NCBI GenBank assembly: GCA_039096225.1
Contig: JBBPEB010000002.1
Location: forward strand, 1 to 64,000
DNA length: 64,000 nt
Direction of reading: 5' to 3'
From: Blastocystis sp. Blastoise
Taxonomy: Eukaryota > Sar > Bigyra > Opalinata > Blastocystidae
The notes under the pieces were generated by a model that did not search any database, was not told the origin of the DNA, and was given only the letters and a program-made list of their open reading frames with translations. Positions 34,601-40,431 of this stretch are shown one piece after another. The position numbers and the translations under genes are program-made. The number at the start of each line of letters is the position of its first letter. Position 1 is the stretch's first letter.

Positions 34601-34669
34601 ATTATCTTTTGAATTATCATGATTAAAGGAACCAAAAGTATAAACAAAATGAATTTGTGAATTTTCCAT
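31667..34669 (-). CDS. AEP primase-superfamily 3 helicase fusion (D5-like replication protein), about 1000 residues
   Basis: The N-terminal domain has RLWFDLDYHQI (hDhD motif of archaeo-eukaryotic primases) and later GKPRKNNGCMFLGCSKD, a typical AEP core signature. The C-terminal half has an SF3 helicase: Walker A YGSTGSNGKTITTD, Walker B region TMYYMNELIEED, motif C FTGTLFMTSNIQP, and the Arg-finger-like IERRVCFLP. Fusion proteins of this kind drive genome replication in virophages, Polinton-like viruses and NCLDVs. The ATG at 34669 (MENSQIHF) is preferred. An upstream in-frame ATG at 34717 adds a hydrophobic 16-residue leader. Its promoter region holds two TTCnnGAA arrays (34738-34803, 34837-34904), suggesting early or stress-linked expression. 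No separate DNA polymerase is encoded. Confidence 0.9.
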   Translation of the reverse strand: MENSQIHFVYTFGSFNHDNSKDNHSEIIIPNPLPFYKSLFTNYQNPKELLHYIDCTPCNTSTNYRRLWFDLDYHQISNDFSFLTDSFIHEFIEEICNHCIHYYNQEFISLVYTKKEVNKKTVHNEIHYSWGIHIYTNWFVNGDYLFFLYNSMILNTKLVDLCKTYNLDIKEFIDYNVIGKPRKNNGCMFLGCSKDNSPSTYKLYEEYTNKSWKKIEGEINEHYYFKTLLNYKNEDDLISDIINPIIFYKLKQYSRYKRYYERLNNCSRTILCSIQDIKDIPMLISTDTILDTTASKEALLERYLLLIGSIEDMNYFESHNTWYKLCCAAKQICNTTRGLELFKNYSLRYGHDRSDDVIESTWNHIQVDPTHLSNNYILKILMENKLFNKDDDNDFIFMSILECIQSFNLVDSQTLVMLFQLLEFNEIVSIILDKDNFILYTFDEYNILRRCKNNYDINFFETKITTFMKSIVEKFKLSRLYSKENEQHQKIVDKIMSASVTNEYHYKEWLNRYLKTYGKSYKEYLDTYMVHKERVIYTQLGYLYPKESTEEDPRQYYIQPYHKEDMVFEDLLIDTEFNVSWNINNEQKDIIQLFEQHYARYCEFDKKYESIMLRILTTAFYVNTQKTVSYILYGSTGSNGKTITTDLISRIVGSNQCIIVNPDNLEETSIAPKIVDMSNKTMYYMNELIEEDVTGRKKTFNPFSSKVFKEIAEKKEGASARKLFSNIFTKVHFTGTLFMTSNIQPTAVNAGPIERRVCFLPSCCRYFPPGNANLYEDYVDHNLPKRKQTVEKRLKPNHYEMDYTLSDKFYQNRSIIFSYLVSNYFYSSMQLDMHELDNEYHISECKKRFFDRSTEGYDLKSFVDNHITIDPYYLNVVTIEDIFNSYKKVNNNNQFTIKKDLDKFTNALFGCLSSKDTFNSIDIVNIHRKHTSNFYKGGNAIGICGLMIDNTYNNCVDTDLFCLSNCLSKKEEIVYSEDQYHNTSSTKRILIDNTLYAIPN

Positions 34670-34737
34670 GATTATTTGACTTATAAATAATGAAAATAAA
34701 TATGGTATAAAATTCAAAACAAATAATATATTAAAGA

Positions 34738-34803
34738 TTCTAGAAGTCAGTTTTGGAAGCTTCTAGAACATTCAAGAACCTTCTAGAACCTTCTAGAACA
34801 TTC
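34738..34803 (-). promoter_or_regulatory. heat-shock-element-like array proximal to primase-helicase
   Basis: TTCTAGAA at 34738, then a run from about 34755 (GGAAG, then TTCTAGAACATTC continuing) to 34803 with 10-base periodicity. It is 20-90 nt upstream of the 34717 ATG. Confidence 0.6.
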
Positions 34804-34836
34804 TATAATAGTAAATATTACTTTATATTTTAAATG

Positions 34837-34904
34837 TTCTAGAACCTTCTAGAACCTTCTAGAACCTTCTAGAACCTTCTAGAACCTTCTAGAACCTTCT
34901 AGAA
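34837..34904 (-). promoter_or_regulatory. perfect heat-shock-element-like array, 14 alternating TTC/GAA units
   Basis: TTC occurs at 34837 and every 10 bases to 34897. GAA occurs at 34842 and every 10 bases to 34902. Spacers are TA and CC almost throughout. It is the longest and cleanest array in the window, lying upstream of the replication gene and downstream of the unknown minus-strand gene. Confidence 0.7.
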
Positions 34905-34945
34905 CATCCTTTTTATACTTTAGTGTTTTAAATGTATATACAATA

Positions 34946-34955
34946 AACAAAACAA
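34946..34955 (-). terminator. TTGTTTTGTT 3'-end motif
   Basis: 59 nt past the stop of the gene ending at 35015. Confidence 0.6.
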
Positions 34956-35014
34956 TTTTCAATGATTTTTTACAAGTTTATAAGTAAAAATAGAAAAATA
35001 AACAAGAAAAATAA

Positions 35015-35638
35015 TTAAATTTCAATTGGTTCTTGACTATTAATATATGTACATGAATGAGGCCATCCATTTTTATCATATAAAATACCATCCCAGAAAT
35101 ACATTTGTTTTGAAGGATCTCTTTTAATCTTGTTAATACTCTTAGCATGAACAACTTCATAAGAATAAACTTTACCTTTTTCATCATAAAGAAATCCATC
35201 TTCCATATGGAATTTCATAATATCAAAATCATCATCTTTAGAGTTCGAATGTTCTTTAGAATCTTCAGAACATAAAATAGTAGTTCTATCACTTTCTAAA
35301 AGATCTTCAGTATTGATAATATCTTGAATATCTTGTTCTTCATTAAGTTGTTGAGTATAAATATCAGCAGCGAATTCTTCATAATCTTCAAGACCTTTAA
35401 TAACCGCGTTTATACGTTTTAAAGCTGATCTATAGTTTTCGACTTCGAAAGAAGCAAGACGTTCTTTAGATTTTGCAATACCCAATAGATTCTTTTCTCT
35501 ATTCAATTGAGACTGATGTAAATCAATATCACGAAGAACATTCTTATGAACTTCAACAGCCTTCTTAGAATTCTTAAGAAGTTCCATACGAACAGTTTGA
35601 AGACATTTACGGGAATCAGCAGAAAGATTAAATTGCAT
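35015..35638 (-). CDS. viral protein of unknown function with coiled coil, 207 residues
   Basis: The ATG at 35638 (MQFNLSADSRKC) is chosen over an upstream in-frame ATG at 35683 because the extra segment is a short hydrophobic stretch of T-rich DNA. Residues 10-100 form an Arg/Lys/Glu-rich coiled coil. An acidic linker (about 105-140) follows. The C-terminus contains two similar units, MEDGFLYDEKGKVYSY and WDGILYDKNGWPHS, each W/D-G-x-L-Y-D, a possible tandem beta motif. I recognise no family. A TTCnnGAA array lies about 110 nt upstream, which groups it with the non-structural genes. Confidence 0.6.
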   Translation of the reverse strand: MQFNLSADSRKCLQTVRMELLKNSKKAVEVHKNVLRDIDLHQSQLNREKNLLGIAKSKERLASFEVENYRSALKRINAVIKGLEDYEEFAADIYTQQLNEEQDIQDIINTEDLLESDRTTILCSEDSKEHSNSKDDDFDIMKFHMEDGFLYDEKGKVYSYEVVHAKSINKIKRDPSKQMYFWDGILYDKNGWPHSCTYINSQEPIEI

Positions 35639-35749
35639 TATAATCGCGAATATCGTTACAGAGAGAAAATTTGTATTTATCAAAATGAAATAAATAATAC
35701 ATTTAAATGGAATATTAAATATTCTAGGAGACAGTGTAGAATCTCTATG

Positions 35750-35767
35750 GAATGTTCTAGAAGGTTC
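35750..35767. promoter_or_regulatory. short heat-shock-element-like array in a divergent promoter
   Basis: GAA 35750, TTC 35755, GAA 35760, TTC 35765: four perfectly phased units, with further TTC and GAA triplets upstream at about 35722-35741. It lies between the divergent genes starting at 35638 and 36037. The rest of this 400-nt gap shows nothing I can name. Confidence 0.55.
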
Positions 35768-36036
35768 ATTTGATTGGCTAATTTTGTCGACTTAGCATTT
35801 AGTATTTGTGTTTCAATGACGAGCATAGTCGGCATCTGTAATCTGATTGGATAAAAAAATTAGTAAAACACAATTAGACGATGACGACGATGTGTCATAC
35901 GAAATAAGTTATTTTATTGGCTTATTTTCCAGCTGGAAGCAATAGGCTTTTGTTAGCAACTGAAATGAAGAACTGTACACTAAAAATAGTATATTTAATA
36001 TATTGTATAAAAATACTTTTGAAGGTTTAAATAATC

Positions 36037-36564
36037 ATGGAAATTCCTGATAGTCTTTCTGCCAGTTTATCCCCTTTCGGTCAAGCCATGATATCCCCCT
36101 TGTTGAATCCATTTGAAAATAGTGTTTCTGCAAATCCTATGGCTTTACCCAATGATAATGATTTCTGTTTTAATTCGCGTGACGAAATCATGTTTGAAGA
36201 TCCACCTCAAGATATTCATCCAATCAATGATGTTTACGTATCTAAAAATCCAGATAGATATCATTCGGTTAACAATCAACCAATACAATTTCAAGATCAA
36301 GTAAATACAAATCCTGATAAGCAAGCATTATTATTTACAAATGAGGAGTTAACAAATATATCCAGTCAATTCGAATCTTTATTTCAAACTATTGAAACAG
36401 CTGATAATATATTAAATGGTATTTATTGTACTGTTGATCATTTAAAAACAAAGATTGAAAGTCAGAAACAAGATTTGAAACAGATTCATGATGATTCTAA
36501 AGAAATTGTTTCATTATTATCCGAATATTCTATTTCTTCTATGTCTGAAATATTTGATCATTAA
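36037..36564 (+). CDS. viral protein of unknown function, 175 residues
   Basis: The first 75 residues are Pro/Ser/Asn-rich and probably disordered (SLSASLSPFGQAMISPLLNP). The last 70 are a predicted coiled coil with Glu/Ile/Leu and Lys/Gln heptads. No family is recognised. It diverges from the gene at 35638 and has a TTCnnGAA array about 270 nt upstream. Its 3'-end motif lies 23 nt after the stop, just before the candidate Pol III RNA gene. Confidence 0.6.
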   Translation: MEIPDSLSASLSPFGQAMISPLLNPFENSVSANPMALPNDNDFCFNSRDEIMFEDPPQDIHPINDVYVSKNPDRYHSVNNQPIQFQDQVNTNPDKQALLFTNEELTNISSQFESLFQTIETADNILNGIYCTVDHLKTKIESQKQDLKQIHDDSKEIVSLLSEYSISSMSEIFDH

Positions 36565-36587
36565 TTATTTTTATTTAATTAATTATT

Positions 36588-36597
36588 TTGTTTTGTT
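36588..36597 (+). terminator. TTGTTTTGTT 3'-end motif
   Basis: 23 nt past the stop at 36564. Confidence 0.6.
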
Positions 36598-36655
36598 TAT
36601 TTTTTTTAAAATTAATTACACAAAGTTTAAATGGAAAATAGAATAGTTTCAAATA

Positions 36656-36764
36656 GAATTCTTGAATGGTCTAATGGATCTATTAAAGAAATATGTAACC
36701 ACAGTATCATGGTTCGATTCCGTTAAAATGTTTCCATTAGATTATTCAAGTGTTCTTTTTTTTT
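36656..36764 (+). ncRNA. candidate RNA polymerase III transcript, VA-RNA-like hairpin RNA
   Basis: TGGTCTAATGG (36667-36677) fits the A-box consensus TRGYnnARnGG. GGTTCGATTCC (36711-36721) fits the B box GGTTCGAnTCC. A T9 run at 36756-36764 is a strong Pol III terminator. Start is expected about 10-12 nt before the A box, near 36656. The 5' part (GAATTCTTGAAT, GG, TCTAATGGA; 36656-36678) pairs with TCCATTAGA, TT, ATTCAAG, TGTTC (36733-36755) in an about 18-22 bp stem with G-U pairs, closing exactly at the predicted ends. A tRNA cloverleaf does not form: acceptor positions set by the boxes do not pair. Internal Pol III promoter plus long terminal stem resembles adenovirus VA RNA. A degenerate tRNA is the alternative. 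Confidence 0.6.
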
Positions 36765-36820
36765 CTAGAACCTTCTCGAACCTTCTAGAACCTTCTAGAA
36801 CCTTCTCAAACCTTCTCGAA
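36763..36820 (+). promoter_or_regulatory. heat-shock-element-like array upstream of the 197-residue gene
   Basis: Twelve TTC/GAA units at 5-base steps (one GAA replaced by AAA), 78 nt before the ATG at 36898. It begins directly at the end of the T9 terminator of the candidate ncRNA. Confidence 0.65.
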
Positions 36821-36897
36821 AATTGATTCATTTGAAAAGAATATCGTAAAATATTAGTATTAAAATACTTATATTTTTACTAAATACTTAACTAAAA

Positions 36898-37491
36898 ATG
36901 TCTACAACTGAATTTAAAAAACCTACTATTCTTGATACTTCGAACTTTAATTTACAATGGGATGACACCAAAGAAAATGCTGTTCTTTTAAATAATAATC
37001 ATCGTGTATGTATTTCTACTGATGCTACACCATGTTTATTTGGTTATATTGTTACACGTGATAAATGGACTTTATTAACAATTGAAGATGATAATCAAGT
37101 ATTCTTAGCTGCTTATAAAGAACTTTATCGTAAATTATGTGAATTATGTCCTGATGGTGATATTGTTAATTTTGTACGTATGGATAATGGTAAATATAAG
37201 ATTACAATTAAAGTACCTATTAATGCATCGAAGAATGTTACTATTGATATTACTGATAAAAGAGATAAGAAGATTAATATCGGTAAAGATCCTAAGTTAA
37301 CTTACGAAGAAATACGTGAAAAGTATATTCCACCAAATACGTTATGTAAAGTATTATTTACAATACATGGTATTCATCGTTATAATAACAAGTATTATAT
37401 TGGTTTATATGCTCGTTCTATTAAAGTCATCGATAAATCTACGAAGAATACTAATAGTAATGATACTATTATTGATTTAACTAATTTATAA
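36898..37491 (+). CDS. possible single-strand DNA-binding protein, 197 residues
   Basis: The C-terminal half (LCKVLFTIHGIHRYNNKYYIGLYARSIKVID, about residues 150-180) has the strand pattern of an OB-fold with a surface aromatic pair. The tail is Asn/Thr/Asp-rich (IIDLTNL), in the manner of single-strand DNA-binding proteins whose acidic end recruits partners. The N-terminal half is beta-rich. This is a structural impression only, since no diagnostic motif exists. The strong TTCnnGAA array in front groups it with the primase-helicase and the recombinase, consistent with a replication role. Confidence 0.4.
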   Translation: MSTTEFKKPTILDTSNFNLQWDDTKENAVLLNNNHRVCISTDATPCLFGYIVTRDKWTLLTIEDDNQVFLAAYKELYRKLCELCPDGDIVNFVRMDNGKYKITIKVPINASKNVTIDITDKRDKKINIGKDPKLTYEEIREKYIPPNTLCKVLFTIHGIHRYNNKYYIGLYARSIKVIDKSTKNTNSNDTIIDLTNL

Positions 37492-37526
37492 ATTTTTAAT
37501 GTTAAATTTATTTTTTATTAATATAT

Positions 37527-37536
37527 TTGTTTTGTT
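37527..37536 (+). terminator. TTGTTTTGTT 3'-end motif
   Basis: 35 nt past the stop at 37491 and about 30 nt before the next ATG. Confidence 0.6.
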
Positions 37537-37567
37537 TATAAATAATTTTATAATTGAAATAAAAAAA

Positions 37568-39295
37568 ATGCAAAGTTGTATATTAGGAATGCCAAGTCCT
37601 GGTACTTTTGGTATGAATTTAATTTCAACTGGAAAAGAATATAGGCGATATAATACACAACCATTACATAAAATGGATCAATATAATCCAATATTTCATG
37701 AAATAGGTCCAAATTCATCTATGCCTGTGTCTACTTTAGAAAGTAAAGAAATACATGATGGTAAAGAAGATGATTATGTAGATCGTTCTAAAACATTTGG
37801 TAAAGATGCTGTTCCACAAGGAAATGGTGCTTTAATTCGTGCTAGAGCAGCAGGTAAAGGTATAATGAAAGCAGCTGGTCCAGAAGAAGATAAAATAGAT
37901 GGTGAAGATCGTCAATATAAAGTATTAAATCCATGTAAACCAAGACGTAAATCTGGTAGAGGAATTATTCCAAATAAATCAGAAATCAATAAATTAGAGA
38001 ATAATCAAGGTTCTGGTATTGGTGATGCAATTAAAAATAAAGTAAAAGATATGTATCAACGAAATGTATTAGATATAAGAGATGCTATTGTAGATAAAAA
38101 AGCTAATAGAAAAGCTCGTGATGCATTAGCTATTTTAGCTCAATATGTTGGTGATGGTCATCATGATCTTGATGATGAATTCAAAAGATTCTATGAACAT
38201 AAAATAAAACGTGGTGGAAAGATTCCTATATCTGTTGCTTCAGCAATTATGAATGCAATTAAAAATAAGAAAATGATTATTAATCCAAAATTAAGAAGAA
38301 TGTTAAGACCCTCTATTATACCAAAATATATAGATTTAGATTCAGCTCAAAGTGGTGATGGTATATTAAGAGTAAAAAGAGGTGGTGGATTCTGGAGCGG
38401 ATTAATGGATTATGCACCAGCTCTATTAGGTGTAGTTGATAAAGGTATGGATTCTTTTGCTAAAGGTAGAAAAGCTTATTATGATACACATTTGGCACAA
38501 CAATCAAGTGAATTAAATGATATGGAATTTGAAATGGAAAAATTAAAACGTCAACAAGCATTAAATGAAATGAAAAAGCAAATAGGTAATGGTATAGTAA
38601 TGGGAACAATTAATGATGGTTACGATACAGTTGAACGACAATCAGAATTATTAGATCAAGAAGTGCAACCATTAAGAGATTTGCACAGTATGAAACAACA
38701 ACTTAGAAAGAATCTTCCTGTTCGTCAACCACCTCCTCCAGCAGCACCCATTCAACCACAACCAGAAATTGAACCTGAATTGAATGTTGATACATTTGAT
38801 ATACCTCAAAATGATACACCAAGACATCCACAAACTCAACAACCTCCTCAACCTTATAAACCCATGTCTCGTGATGAACAAAGTTATCCTTATAAGATTT
38901 ATGGTTTCCCTCAAAATGATAAAGAGAAAGTCGATAGAAAATGGAAAGAAGATGAAAGGGATAAACGAATAGCTGCAAGAAGAGCTAAACGTAGAGGTTA
39001 TGGTGGTCGAGTTAAATTAAGTAAAGCAGAATTCTTAGAACGAATGAGAAGAGGAAAAGAAGCTAAAAAGAAAAGAGGTGGTGATTTGAATCCATTAGTA
39101 TCATTTTATACAGATTTTATAATACCTGCAGGAGTGGCACGAAAAAAACGTAAAATACAAGAGGCTGATTTAAAACAATTACAAATTATAAAACAGAAAA
39201 GAGATAATAATGAAACATTAAATGCAGGTGACGAATTGTTTTGGAAAAAAAAGAAATATATGTTATCAAAAAACTCAGGGGAGGGGATCTGGTAA
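37568..39295 (+). CDS. putative virion core polyprotein-like protein with many G-x-G sites, 575 residues
   Basis: The ATG at 37568 (MQSCILGMPSPG) is preferred to one at 37499, since the intervening 23 codons are AT-rich leader containing the 3'-end motif of the preceding gene. The N-terminus shares STGKEYRRY...IGPNS...LES with the 494-residue protein. At least eight G-x-G spots follow (QGNGAL, AGKGIM, SGRGII, VGDGHH, SGDGIL, IGNGIV, GYGGRV, SGEGIW), mostly beside basic or amphipathic stretches and resembling maturation-protease sites. Residues 300-360 are amphipathic, 415-465 are Pro-rich, and the end is Lys/Arg-rich. No array and no 3'-end motif separates it from the protease frame. Confidence 0.65.
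   Translation: MQSCILGMPSPGTFGMNLISTGKEYRRYNTQPLHKMDQYNPIFHEIGPNSSMPVSTLESKEIHDGKEDDYVDRSKTFGKDAVPQGNGALIRARAAGKGIMKAAGPEEDKIDGEDRQYKVLNPCKPRRKSGRGIIPNKSEINKLENNQGSGIGDAIKNKVKDMYQRNVLDIRDAIVDKKANRKARDALAILAQYVGDGHHDLDDEFKRFYEHKIKRGGKIPISVASAIMNAIKNKKMIINPKLRRMLRPSIIPKYIDLDSAQSGDGILRVKRGGGFWSGLMDYAPALLGVVDKGMDSFAKGRKAYYDTHLAQQSSELNDMEFEMEKLKRQQALNEMKKQIGNGIVMGTINDGYDTVERQSELLDQEVQPLRDLHSMKQQLRKNLPVRQPPPPAAPIQPQPEIEPELNVDTFDIPQNDTPRHPQTQQPPQPYKPMSRDEQSYPYKIYGFPQNDKEKVDRKWKEDERDKRIAARRAKRRGYGGRVKLSKAEFLERMRRGKEAKKKRGGDLNPLVSFYTDFIIPAGVARKKRKIQEADLKQLQIIKQKRDNNETLNAGDELFWKKKKYMLSKNSGEGIW
39240..39253 (+). promoter_or_regulatory. candidate -1 ribosomal frameshift site (A8 tract) between virion protein and protease
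   Basis: In the upstream frame the codons read TGG AAA AAA AAG, giving the heptamer A AAA AAG. The protease frame is -1 relative to it and is open from about this point, 50 nt before the upstream TAA. No ATG occurs in the protease frame until 39328. Polymerase slippage on A8 would have the same result. Confidence 0.4.
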
Positions 39296-39327
39296 AGAGT
39301 AAAGATGAGAAATTAATTCAAAATTCA

Positions 39328-39861
39328 ATGAATTGCGATAATCCTATTATATCTGATAAAACTCGTCATGTTACTCCTAGATCCCCTGATAATTTCAAAC
39401 AAACTCTATCTCAATATTGTAATATACCAAATTCTTTAATATCTCAATTATATAATTATGCTTATTTAAATAAACCTACCTCTTCTGTTGCTTGTGATCG
39501 TGCTGAAAATGTTATGAAACAATTAAATAAAACGAATTCTCAATCTTATAATTATTATAATAGTTATGATGATTTTGAACAAAATATAGATCAAGATCAA
39601 ACTAAATTTAATATGATCTTTCATGAAAGTCCTAGTGATCCTTATAATGGTCATTTTGAAGCTGTTATTTATAATGGTAATAAAAACATAGAACACTATT
39701 CATCATTAGGAAATGAACCTACTTTTTCAAAATCATTTATTCAAAATCATAATATTCAATATAATCCTATTCAACACCAAAAAACTACAAGTAATGCAAA
39801 TGGTTGCTTTTATTATTCTTTACTTTATTTACTTTCTAATGGAAATCTTATGCCTTGTTAA
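39328..39861 (+). CDS. adenain/Ulp1-like maturation cysteine protease candidate, 177 residues (or more if frameshifted)
   Basis: A catalytic-His-like block GHFEAVIYNGNKNIEHYSSLG (His at about residue 110) precedes IQYNPIQHQKTTSNANGCFYYSLLYLL near the C-terminus. That block has a Gln followed by SNANGC, similar to the oxyanion Gln and nucleophile Cys of C5/C48 proteases. The Cys follows rather than precedes the Gly, so the match is imperfect. Many virion proteins of this element carry G-x-G sites such an enzyme would cut. The first ATG is at 39328, but the frame is open back to 39240 across the A8 tract, so it may be made as a fusion. A TTGTTTTGTT motif lies 90 nt downstream. Confidence 0.55.
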   Translation: MNCDNPIISDKTRHVTPRSPDNFKQTLSQYCNIPNSLISQLYNYAYLNKPTSSVACDRAENVMKQLNKTNSQSYNYYNSYDDFEQNIDQDQTKFNMIFHESPSDPYNGHFEAVIYNGNKNIEHYSSLGNEPTFSKSFIQNHNIQYNPIQHQKTTSNANGCFYYSLLYLLSNGNLMPC

Positions 39862-39865
39862 AACA

Positions 39866-39888
39866 TTCTAGAACATTCTAGAACATTC
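39866..39888 (+). promoter_or_regulatory. heat-shock-element-like array upstream of the 124-residue gene
   Basis: TTC 39866, GAA 39871, TTC 39876, GAA 39881, TTC 39886: five phased units starting 5 nt after the protease stop, about 95 nt before ATG 39984. Confidence 0.6.
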
Positions 39889-39951
39889 ATTTTGAACTGG
39901 CTCTATTTGTAGAATCTTTAATTTATTATATTAGTATTTTATATAATTAAT

Positions 39952-39961
39952 TTGTTTTGTT
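39952..39961 (+). terminator. TTGTTTTGTT 3'-end motif
   Basis: 90 nt past the protease stop. Confidence 0.5.
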
Positions 39962-39983
39962 TAATCATTGGTTAATTTAAATA

Positions 39984-40358
39984 ATGAACAAGAAATATCT
40001 TAGTTATTCTTATTTTTGTCGTGTGATGAAGAATCTAAAAGAAGAAGGAATTAAATCCAAAAAGAATGAAATAGCGAATCTATTAGAACAATTTTTAAAT
40101 AATAATAACAACAAGAATCTTAGTGATTTGCAATTGAGTTACTGTAGAAATATGTTACTTTATATAGATGATCCTGTGATTCATCAACGTCTTGAAATGC
40201 TATTGGATAAACAATATATGAAGAATGAGAATCAATATCAAGATGATAAGAATCTTATTCAACCCAATAATATGTTTATGCCAACTATGAAAAGTAATCA
40301 ACAACAAAATCAATATCAAAATAATAATAATAATCTATCTTTCTTACCTTTTAATTAA
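39984..40358 (+). CDS. viral protein of unknown function, 124 residues
   Basis: The N-terminal 80 residues are helical and Lys/Asn/Leu-rich (KYLSYSYFCRVMKNLKEEGIKSKK). A Gln/Asn-rich low-complexity tail follows (NQQQNQYQNNNNN). No family is recognised. It is preceded by a five-unit TTCnnGAA array, like the other non-structural genes. A TTGTTTAGTT variant lies 24 nt after its stop (40382-40391). It is convergent with the recombinase gene. Confidence 0.55.
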   Translation: MNKKYLSYSYFCRVMKNLKEEGIKSKKNEIANLLEQFLNNNNNKNLSDLQLSYCRNMLLYIDDPVIHQRLEMLLDKQYMKNENQYQDDKNLIQPNNMFMPTMKSNQQQNQYQNNNNNLSFLPFN

Positions 40359-40405
40359 TTTTTATATCCTTTTATTACTAGTTGTTTAGTTATATTCAAA
40401 ATTAA

Positions 40406-40415
40406 AACAAAACAA
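40406..40415 (-). terminator. TTGTTTTGTT 3'-end motif
   Basis: 16 nt past the stop of the recombinase gene. Confidence 0.6.
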
Positions 40416-40431
40416 ACATAAAAACATAAAA

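Noticed and set aside
34837-34904. CRISPR-like array or simple satellite at the TTCTAGAACC repeats
   Set aside because: Ten-base period with no spacers, and the TTC/GAA phase is kept at other loci where the intervening bases differ. This fits clustered protein-binding sites.
36656-36764. Ordinary tRNA gene
   Set aside because: The boxes are consensus, but the acceptor and D-stem positions they impose do not pair. The 5' end pairs instead with sequence 22 nt beyond the T-arm-like hairpin.
18076-40415. TTGTTTTGTT as a promoter, because it often lies 20-40 nt before an ATG
   Set aside because: Divergent spacers lack it, convergent spacers have it, and its orientation always matches the gene that ends rather than the one that starts.
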